40,238 bases of DNA from contig BFEA01000474.1 in assembly GCA_003427395.1 (NCBI GenBank), positions 1,028,151 through 1,068,388 on the forward strand. The letters are read 5' to 3'. The translations under genes and the position numbers were made by a program. The notes under the pieces were generated by a model that saw only the letters and a program-made list of their open reading frames with translations, was not told the DNA's origin and did not search any database. Below, one piece after another: positions 32,768 to 40,238 of this stretch; the stretch's first letter is position 1, and the number at the start of each line of letters is the position of its first letter. The stretch is from Chara braunii. Its lineage: Eukaryota > Streptophyta > Charophyceae > Charales > Characeae.

Positions 32768-33616
32768 ACCCCTACTCGAAGCAACCTTTTTAATATTCAT
32801 TCTCATACACTTCACAAATCATCAAACAAACATATTTCACTAAATCATCTTCAACCTAAAATACATATACTACCATCAACACCATTAAATAATTTTTCTT
32901 TTTTAAATATTAATCCACTACCTTCAATTTATTCTCATATTCCTATTACATTATGGAATCCGTCTTCAATTAATACTCAACTATCTTCACAATGTAGATA
33001 TCATACAATACATCATACATCTTGGCTTTCGGATACACCTATCAATGATTACATGGACCTAATAATGAAAACATTTCCTTCTGTATTCACAACACGTACT
33101 TTTATATATTCTGCAGGTACAGCACATCATAATCATACTTTCACAAATCGTCACGTTAATTCACGTTACCGATTACAAACATTAGAAACATACGATCATT
33201 TTTTTATTCCTCTACATTTACATGGTAATCATTGGGCACTTGGCTATATTGACATTAAAAATCGTATACTTTATTTTTATGACAGTTTATATTTTTCAAA
33301 TACTTCTTTTTTCGAAAATATACGTAATTGGTTTCAACATCGAACAGATATCGTTTCTACAATGACTACCGCACCTCAAATTAATATTCACGGTCCACAA
33401 CTAACATATTCTAATGACTGTGGAATTTTTATATTGACAATGACACGTAATTTACTTTTAACACCACCCTTTTCTCATATTACAACTTTTAATCAACTAG
33501 ATATACCATTTTATCGATCATTTATACACGACGAACTCTCTACAAACATACTCAAATCAATAATTCCACACCTACATAATATCTTCCCCATTCCTCCTCC
33601 ATACAACTTTCAATAA
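32768..33616 (+). pseudogene. Ulp1/C48-type cysteine protease domain fused to Helitron helicase
   Basis: C48 proteases cleave SUMO-like or other protein conjugates. The domain starts at WLSDTPINDYM (about 33023) and carries HWALGYID with the catalytic His at 33230-33232, the FYDSL Asp at 33281-33283, a Gln at 33398-33400 and NDCGIF with the catalytic Cys at 33419-33421. All four expected positions are present. Upstream, 32768-33052 is open in the same frame as the helicase and is separated from it only by a TGA at 32765-32767. The protease was therefore probably the C-terminal part of the Helitron protein, joined by a 90-residue Ser/His/Pro-rich linker. A separate gene starting at the ATG at 33053 would lack the WLSD motif, so fusion fits better. 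Confidence 0.85.
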
Positions 33617-33837
33617 ATGCCTTTTATAACTTCATATTTACATTTCACAAACTACTTTTAAATCAATTTCGATTCATCATTCTAAAACCGAATATTCCAC
33701 TTATAAAATTTAAACCAAAAACAAAACATTCTTCAAACTACTATTCAAAACAAAAAACCTATTACACTTCCAATAAAATACTTTATCAAAAAGAAAACAT
33801 CCAAATTTTCTAATTCATACATTGGAATGTTTGTTTC

Positions 33838-34901
33838 TTGTGTTTTTCAAACAAACAGAAACAATTTGACTTGAAAAACATTGTCAATCAAATAGATGCT
33901 TCATCAAGTGTCAGACATGCACATATTCGATTTCATCGATCAACAGATGCACATATATTTGATCCCGTCCTTCGGAACTACTACCCACCTTCTGTTCTTC
34001 GTCCACCAAATACATTAATTCCAATTGAACATATATTAGAAGGATTTCGAATTGCATATAGTCAAGAACATTATTGTAATATTCCCAATCCTATAATCGC
34101 ACCAGCCCTTGACGACTTTTTCGTTATCTATCATTTTCGTCCAACTTTGACACCATTATCTTTTTTTGTTTGTCATTATAACCCCGTTGAAGTTACAAGA
34201 GCACAATACACATATCACTCATTTTATCAAGCCCCACTAAATACTAGACAACTCTTTCACTTTTTGCGCCATACTGCACTAATCACTTTTCAATCTGACC
34301 AAAGAACGTTTTTCATCATTGACATCAGCATTGCTATGCGAATAATCTCACATTTATTCTTTTCATTTTTTCTTCTTTCATTAATTACATATAACAACAC
34401 TCCTTTACATTCTCTATCCTTTAATGCAACATAAGAATTTGACAAAAAATTATCAAATTACATAAGATGATAAGAGCAAATTTAACTAATTTTAAAATAT
34501 ATTTTTATGCCTTCATGCTCACACTTTGTACATTTGTCACTCCAGTATCGAGAGAACTAGCTCGTTACAGAGCAACTTTACTTCGACTTTACATCATCAA
34601 GCACACATATGATTCTTATACATTAACAAAACTTGTTAATCTTCCTGAACACTTACTATTTGTTTTTTTCCAAAATACACATGAAAATCCTGCCTTTCTT
34701 GCACAATGGTTTCTGTGGGGCCCTGGCCCGTCGTTCTATTACATACTCAATCATATTGTACGACATCCAACTGCATATTCTTATTTTTCTTCTCAACCTA
34801 TTCGACAATTCACACCTTTCACAACATATCGACGTGTTTTCCGAGTTGATCATAATAGTAATGATTTAGCATTATTTTTTTTTCAAATGACTCGAAATTG
34901 A
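33838..34901 (+). pseudogene. Family X protein, downstream copy
   Basis: Two open frames (about 33838-34434 and 34467-34901) form one protein of about 340-350 residues, judged by alignment with X' at 23799-24759. The break near 34432-34466 includes a TAA and a frame shift. No ATG precedes the conserved start HAHIRFHR, so the start is unknown or spliced. Conserved segments are DPVLRNYYPPS, CHYNPVEVTRAQYTYHSFY, FLRHTALI, YFYAFMLTLCTFVTPVS, LVNLPEHLLFVFF and NPAFLAQWFLWGPGPSFYY. No enzyme or binding motif is recognised. It lies about 220 bp after the protease on the same strand with similarly A+T-rich codons, so it may be Helitron cargo. Confidence 0.65.
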
Positions 34902-35141
34902 ATAAATCATATATATAATTATAACAATCAAATGAACAATTTTTTTTTACATTTTAATTTACATACTATTCATTTTTTTCAAATACTTCTTGTTTACTTC
35001 TCTTCTTCTTTTTGCTTTTTATTTTCTCATCATTTCAATTGTTTTCTTTTTTTTCTTTCTAAAGCAAATCATTTATATTATCCCCTACCTAAATTTTTGT
35101 ACATAAATAATAACTCATTTTTTTTTATTTGTATTCAGATA
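34902..35141. other. T-rich spacer between X and Y1
   Basis: Strongly A+T-rich with many T-runs. It ends in TTTTTTTTATTTGTATTCAG just before the Y1 ATG, which resembles a polypyrimidine tract plus AG acceptor. Splicing here is only a possibility. Confidence 0.35.
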
Positions 35142-35810
35142 ATGACTTCTGACACACCAGATACAACTGCAAATACTATTAATTCAAATACTACACAACT
35201 GAAACGCAAACGGTCTTCCATGGACGAAATAATACAAATATCAAAGAAGCTGCGTGAAAATCAAATCAACCATTGACGCATCATTCATAACAAGATGTGT
35301 GAACTACAAGCATTTATCGAAGGACCAACACCTTCCGGACCGTTTCTGGTAACGGAGAGAGGATATATCGTACAATTCAGATGACGTTGGACAAGAGACA
35401 TACGCGTAGTGGACATGCTTCTCGCTGACACAGATCAGGAAGCAGAAATCGACAACGTACATTGGACACTTACAAATGTCAACGGGACAACATACAACGA
35501 TATATTATCATTGTTGCGGAAAGGAACTGTTTACGACTACAATGAAAATTTTGCTATGCCGGCGATCAGAACTCTGTTACCATTCAATCGTACTACGGCT
35601 CACAGAATTCATATATGGAAATGAGCAACAATATTCATGTTTCAATGCCAACACGAGAGCAATGGAGCCTCCTCCGTCACACAGAATTGCGCCCGATAAT
35701 GTGCAATCGACACTGAATGATCTTCTGCAAACACATCGTCAGCAACTACTTCGAATCCCCAACAAAATCAAGATACAGCAACGTAAACTACAAGGTAACA
35801 AATATCAAAA
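35142..35810 (+). pseudogene. Family Y protein, copy 1 (Y1)
   Basis: The ATG at 35142 opens a frame that stays coherent through two TGA codons (35274-35276 and 35382-35384) to a third stop at 35622-35624, after which a shifted frame continues with MEPPPSHRIAPDNV to about 35800. N-terminal part: polar, with LKRKRSSMDE, a possible nuclear signal. Middle: FLVTERGYIVQF, RWTRDIRVVDMLLADTDQEAEID and YNDILSLLRKGTVYDYNENF, shared with Y2. Total about 210 residues. No known family is recognised. It follows X on the same strand. Confidence 0.55.
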
Positions 35811-36837
35811 TCAAATAAAACCTCATTTATTTTTATTTTCAAAATCTTATATCATTATTCTTCTTCATAATAATAATTATTTTCAATCATCATTTTTTTA
35901 TATCGTTTACTACCATTATAAACACTTACTTTCAATTACTATATACATAATATATCAATCATTCATTACATTTTTCTTTTGCTATATTAATTCTTTAATT
36001 CCATAACAACAATAAATAAAATTAAACTATTGATAAAAAAATAATATTTGTAAATCTTATTTCTCTTTAATAATAATTAGTACTAGCTAATACTTGAATG
36101 GAATTATTTTTTTATTTTTCTATTTAATAATATTATAAATTATATAATTTTTCTCCTAATTTAAGTATATTTGAAAATAACGTCGATATAAAATATTTTT
36201 TTCAACTTTGCATGATTGCAATTCATATCCAAAAAACATTGAACCGAACTTCCAACATATAATAAAATAATAAACCCTTGTACTCCCAAAAATTCATCTT
36301 ATATAATCATTTTTCTCCATAATGATACTTACATGCGATTTTTGTTTCTCCATGTTGTTTATTTTTTCTACAGTTGATTGTTTCTATTCAACACTTATAT
36401 ATTATGGCAATCACTCATTATTTTTTTAATAATCTTCGTACATATATAATCTTCATCATACAATAAAAATCAATGAACAAGGCATTGTATTATCTTATTT
36501 TGCTTATCACTCTACAACTTTTATTTTTTTATATATCTTCCTAGCAGATATCATACCATCTTCGTATCGCAATTATCAACGACATCATTTGTATTCTTGA
36601 TGCTTCTCATCCCGGAACCTAAATTTTATTAACTAATATTACTCATCACATATTCATTTTTACATCCTTTATAGCTTTCAATGCATCATTCGCTTTTACA
36701 TATATTTTAAATTAAATTATAACACTATAATACATAGCATCATTTCCTCGTTTTTCTGTAAACTTATTATATACAATGTCATAATTTTTTTCCTATATTA
36801 TAACTATACAATAACTCAACTTTTTTTGTTATATTTC
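35811..36837. other. A+T-rich stretch without gene
   Basis: About 1 kb of strongly A+T-rich DNA between Y1 and Y2. No open frame with a recognisable motif and no clear repeat. Confidence 0.45.
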
Positions 36838-37372
36838 ATGACAGATCAAAATACAACTTCAAAAAGACCATCAAGACCAAGCGACTACATGAAATCCGGA
36901 ACACAATATGGAAGATGCATACATCACACGAGAACAATCGACCTCGAGCGATACCTTCAATTTCTTCTTATGTATCAACCATTGTCAATTGTAGAAACTG
37001 AAGTTTTAGTATATCATTACAGATGGCATAGAGGACAACAAAACATGGCTACATTGTATTTGGCTGATACAGATGAACAAGAGGCTATCAAGGATCCATA
37101 CAACACTTAGTTCAAAATATATAAACACATACAAAGATATAATTTCATTGCTATGCCTAGCTACAGTCTATGATTACGATGATAACTATGACATTCCACT
37201 AACAGGAACAACTATGACATTCCATTACACTTCTAATCACCATAAATTATTAGAACCTCCCGGACTAACATTCGATGCTGATTTCCAACACATGATACCA
37301 CAACCTCTTCCAATCCATACATTACCACTTAGACCAAATACGCCTCTTATTTCTAATCATAAAAACAAATAA
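36838..37372 (+). pseudogene. Family Y protein, copy 2 (Y2)
   Basis: Starts at ATG 36838 (MTDQNTTSKR). The first frame carries IVETEVLVYHYRWHRGQQNMATLYLADTDEQEAI and stops at 37108-37110. The +1 frame, open from 37073, carries YKDIISLLCLATVYDYDDNYDIP and ends at 37372. Colinear identities with Y1 (LADTD, YxDIxSLL, TVYDY, and RWxR upstream) across the shift show a paralogue with a single frame break near 37100. About 175 residues. The family is not recognised. It differs from Y1 in having only one visible defect, so it may be the younger copy. Confidence 0.55.
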
Positions 37373-38158
37373 AAAATCAATCGCCCATATGAATTATTTA
37401 ATCAATAATATAGAATTCATAACATTGCTTTTAAAAATAACTCCTAAATTGTAAAATTTTTCCCTTTTTTAGTTTCAAAAATACATTACTTGCTCCTAAC
37501 AAAATCTCTTCCTGTACATTAATTCTATATTAATTTATAAAACAAAATACTTTCTTCTAAAAACACTAAACATACTCCTCCCTTACAAAAATAGTAAATC
37601 GTAATTTGTATAAGATTTCAACACATTTCAAAAAAAAATTGATTGAAACTGTATTCGTTTTTTAACATTTTAAATACACTTCAAAAAAACATTGATCATA
37701 ATATGCCCCTTAATGTTCAGTTGTTTTTTTACTTTTCTCTTATTTTTCTTTTTTTTTATATGTTTAGATCAAACATAAACAAATTTGCATTTCTTCAAGT
37801 TCATTAAGAGTCTCAATTAAATACTTCTAATGATACTTTGCCCGTTACATTTCGACTTCCATTAATTTTTTGATATTCCATTCTTTTTCCCCAAACTTAA
37901 AATACAACTCTATTTCATTAGCAGTAGTAAGCTCCTAATTAACGACTCTATTTTACTAGCAACATTGGGCTATTTGAACATCTGAATGTAAATACTTTTT
38001 CAAAAATATGCAAAAACGATATTGAATTTCCTATACAACCTCAAACAAATTGTATTGAATCTAGTTGTTTCCTAACAATTTTTTTTTTTTTTTTTTTTCA
38101 CATTTCGAAAGCCTCTATGACGAGGCCCTGAGTTAGAGTTTGCATCAAGGTACTGCTG
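37373..38158. other. A+T-rich stretch without gene
   Basis: No coding signature; T-runs at 37738-37760 and 38079-38098. Composition changes sharply to mixed sequence after about 38100, which may mark the right limit of the A+T-rich inserted block. Confidence 0.5.
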
Positions 38159-38360
38159 TTTAGGGTTACCAGTCACAACCTCGTATAATCGTCCGTACAG
38201 CCCCCGAAGCTACAATCTCATATGCCCTGGCTGCGCCCCCTCGCCTCGCGCGGTTCCAGTTTTAGTAGTATTATTAGTTAGAGGGAGAGTAATCTTAGGG
38301 AAGGAATTAGATGGAAGCTGGATAAGTAAAAAGAGTGGAGTTGTTGTCCTTTTTGTTTGT
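38159..38360. repeat. Retroelement-like fragment sharing a CTGGCTGCGCCCCC motif
   Basis: CCTGGCTGCGCCCCC followed by CGCC...GCG.GGT at about 38226-38262 recurs at about 39061-39098, on either side of the SINE. The source element is not recognised. GGTTACCAG near 38163 resembles the ends of the hAT-like elements, but no partner end was found. Confidence 0.4.
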
Positions 38361-38552
38361 TTGCATGGTGGTATGAAGGATTTTGAGGAGTGTTTTATTG
38401 AAGACGAGTTGGTGGGCAAAAACCCACAGATCAGAAGTTGGACACTTGCCGAATGGTTGCAGTTTGAGTCGATCCGGATTGTTTATGAGGATTTCCGGCC
38501 TCAAGGTTGGTCTATAATGAAATTCCTTGCTTTTTCCAAAAAAATAAAATAA
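38361..38552 (+). pseudogene. Short ORF, unrecognised fragment
   Basis: A 63-codon frame encoding a segment with KDFEECFIEDELVG, IRSWTLAEWLQFESIRIVYEDFRPQGW and a Lys-rich end. It is not low complexity and could be a fragment of a retroelement ORF1-type protein, because an A-rich stretch follows directly at 38538-38558. No family can be named. Confidence 0.3.
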
Positions 38553-38571
38553 AATAAATTTGGCGGGTCGA

Positions 38572-39004
38572 TCCAGCGGCCTAGCTCAGTTGGTAAGGCA
38601 CGCAAGTGGCATTCAGGAGGTCTTGGGTTCAATCCCAATTGGCCTCATGTACCTTCCTGGGCAAGCTTGGCGCCCGCCACCCAGAGATATGTTGTTGGTC
38701 CCCCCAAGTGGCATTAAAAAAACAGTCTCTGACGATGTTCATAGGGGGAGCGGTACTCAGGGAGGCACAACGATTGGCCACTCAGAAGATGCTCGGTCCC
38801 TCTGCTACGGGCTGTCCCCTGGCCGGTGTCCCCCGGTAGGGGGTTCCCTGAAGGCTTTCAGGCCACCCTAAGGCTATCAGGCCACCCTGGGCTGAAAAGG
38901 CCACGGTGTCAGATTAGACACAAGATTGAATTTACCTAGGCTGGTTAGTCCGACGATAATACCTCAAGGCCATCGCCCTTACAAAAAAAAAAAAAAAAAA
39001 AAAA
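38572..39004 (+). mobile_element. tRNA-derived SINE with target-site duplication
   Basis: Flanked by an exact 12-bp duplication TTGGCGGGTCGA (38560-38571 and 39005-39016). The head contains a pol III A box TAGCTCAGTTGG (38582-38593) and B box GGTTCAATCCC (38626-38636) at tRNA-like spacing. A body of about 340 bp follows, with two copies of an AGGC..TCAGGCCACCCT unit near 38850-38895, and a 3' A-run of about 23 bases (38982-39004). No coding capacity; it would be mobilised by a LINE. The exact duplication suggests a fairly recent insertion. Confidence 0.93.
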
Positions 39005-39016
39005 TTGGCGGGTCGA

Positions 39017-40165
39017 CAACAAAAGTGCAGGGAGGCTGTCGATCGCCGGTCAGCCACCGTCCTGGCTGCGCCCCCACGCCCAGCGTGGTATCGGTTCTTG
39101 GGGTGTCAGACACATGAAACAAAAAAACGAAACGCATCTGCCCATGAAAGGTGGAAAAGTACAGTAAACCGACGAACCTGGCCATTTTTGTAGGAAGATG
39201 CACTCGTCTCGTTTTTCGTTTTGTGTGCCGTGCCGCGACGCCCTTGGTTGCCTTCTGCGAAAGGACAAAAAGGGAAAAAAAATGAGACGAGTGCATCTGC
39301 GAAAGGACAAAAAGGGAAAAAAAAAAAGTGAAAAAGAAAAGACCAGACCAGACGTCCGCCCTTCCTCCCAAAGAGGAAACAGTGGAGGCGGAGGTCGCCC
39401 GCTCACCGACTGGTCTTAGACTTGTGGGCGACCGGTCTTAGACTTGAGGGCGACCTTAGACTTGTGGGCGACCGGACCCTTCGAAGTGAATTTCTAAAGG
39501 CCGTATTCTGCCCAAAAAGACCCTACCAAAGCTTCATTCGGACCGACGACAACGACAAAAAGACTATGGCAATAGACGCAGCCTTTTGGCTGCGAATTCG
39601 CGCAGTGCTGAAACCGGGCCGGTCGTCCCCAAAATTGCCCCTCCAAGCACACTGCGCTGGGGTCGCACGTGGCCCGTACGGGGGACCCGCATGGCCGTGC
39701 GGCTGTGCAAGGATCCTTGCTTGCGTGCCGGGGGCACCCGTGCGCAGGGAAATGAAGCCTGGCTCCTTATGGACCTGGCTAAATAATAAGGCAGGTGGAG
39801 GCAATCGGCAAGGGGGTCTGAGTGACGCGTGGCGCTTCAGATTTGAGAGGAGGGCAATTTTTTCGCCAGCACTTGTCCTTTTCGGAGGGTCTCTAGGAAA
39901 GTTGTCGGGCCCCAGCGAAAATGGAACTGTTAGCGGAGGGAAGTGGTTGGTCACTGGCACGCATTCGATCAGGACTACGAGCAGGGGACCGAGCGGGAAC
40001 ACGGCGGGAACACGGGGACGAGTTCTATGCAGGATGGCGATGGCGGGGATTGTCAACGGATGATTCGTCTCTCATCTTCGTGCTGTCTTGACTGAAGTGG
40101 ATCACCAGGCGTCCTCTGCGTGAGTCTGTTCTCCTTGCTGGTTGGCCGGTGTCGAAGATGTCAAC
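39017..40165. other. Mixed stretch without supportable gene; short repeats
   Basis: Contains a 15-bp inverted repeat, two copies of TCTGCGAAAGGACAAAAAGG (about 39255 and 39297), and three copies of a CTTAGACTTG.GGGCGACC unit at about 39415-39473. A 213-codon frame (39422-40063) exists but has a competing antisense frame of similar length and no domain signature, so it is not called. Confidence 0.5.
39196..39298. repeat. 15-bp perfect inverted repeat
   Basis: AGATGCACTCGTCTC at 39196-39210 and its reverse complement at 39284-39298, with a 73-bp loop. Function unknown; it may be a remnant of a small inverted-repeat element. Confidence 0.8.
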
Positions 40166-40167
40166 CA

Positions 40168-40190
40168 AGTCACTCACACACACACAGACA

Positions 40191-40238
<48 letters not shown>
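40168..40238. repeat. (CA)n microsatellite at window end
   Basis: CACACA repeats with two CAGACAGA interruptions run to the last base. Confidence 0.97.

Larger units (their letters stand above)
26101..33616 (+). mobile_element. Decayed Helitron with Ulp1-type protease (coding span)
   Basis: Domains in order on one strand: basic repeated N-terminus, DUF6570-like cysteine-rich region, Helitron Rep (HUH and Y-x3-Y motifs), Pif1-type helicase, Ulp1/C48 protease. Helitrons transpose by rolling-circle replication using the Rep nuclease and helicase. After subtracting the two nested insertions the span codes for roughly 2,200 residues, long for a Rep-helicase protein because of the extra ends. Several frameshifts and stops make it inactive. 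The element's own termini (5' TC, 3' hairpin with CTRR, or Helentron-type ends) were not identified, so its limits and whether X and Y lie inside are open. Confidence 0.9.

Noticed and set aside
23799-35624. TGA read as an amino acid (alternative code)
   Set aside because: TGA interrupts several frames, but TAA and TAG also interrupt the helicase and X, and frameshifts are common. Plain decay explains all of it.
38572-38650. Functional tRNA gene
   Set aside because: A and B boxes are present but the acceptor ends pair poorly and the unit continues into a 340-bp body, A-tail and target duplication; it is a SINE head.
39422-40063. 213-codon open frame on the plus strand
   Set aside because: A 177-codon antisense frame overlaps it, the G+C-rich composition favours chance ORFs, and no motif is recognisable.

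Overview
The window is repeat-dominated nuclear DNA from a eukaryote. It has two assembly gaps (N runs at 16121-16708 and 26983-27321), scattered single Ns, many A/T homopolymers of 20 bp or more, microsatellites, LINE remnants, a tRNA-derived SINE, short non-autonomous DNA transposons and a decayed Helitron. I see no intact host gene, no prokaryotic operon and no rRNA gene. The LINEs (endonuclease, reverse transcriptase, C-terminal CCHC finger) resemble plant or streptophyte-alga L1-type elements. A Chara-like alga is possible, but I cannot fix the species.

Layout. 1-3822: retroelement tails and short tandem repeats. 3823-about 9190: a long decayed LINE on the minus strand (LINE-A), with endonuclease, RT and zinc-finger blocks in several frames. 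9191-11499: no gene; low complexity and short repeats. 11500-12920: the 5'-truncated C-terminal part of a related LINE on the plus strand (LINE-B). 12930-14500: G/T-rich tandem repeats. 14515-14964 and 17047-17546: two short inverted-repeat elements with target-site duplications. 17550-20850: satellites and homopolymers, including a pure G run of more than 70 bp. 21000-23100: diverged direct repeats in A+T-rich DNA.

23799-37372 is the most interesting part. A decayed Helitron (26101-33616) encodes, in order, a basic repeated N-terminus, a cysteine-rich DUF6570-like region, a rolling-circle Rep with HUH and two-tyrosine motifs, a Pif1-type helicase and an Ulp1/C48-type cysteine protease. One TGA codon separates helicase and protease in an otherwise continuous frame, so the ancestor was probably a Rep-helicase-protease fusion. 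Downstream lie two families I do not recognise. Family X (33838-34901) has a second, older copy upstream of the Helitron (23799-24759). Family Y has two tandem paralogues (35142-about 35800 and 36838-37372). Two short elements with exact 8-bp target duplications are nested in the Helitron N-terminal coding region. Removing the second one joins the reading frame on either side.

37373-40238: A+T-rich DNA without genes, a complete tRNA-related SINE (38572-39004) with a 12-bp target duplication, a short inverted repeat, and a CA microsatellite at the window end. The genes do not form a working host pathway. The window records successive insertions: Helitron plus cargo, then hAT-like short elements, then mutation dominated by apparent C-to-T/G-to-A changes.
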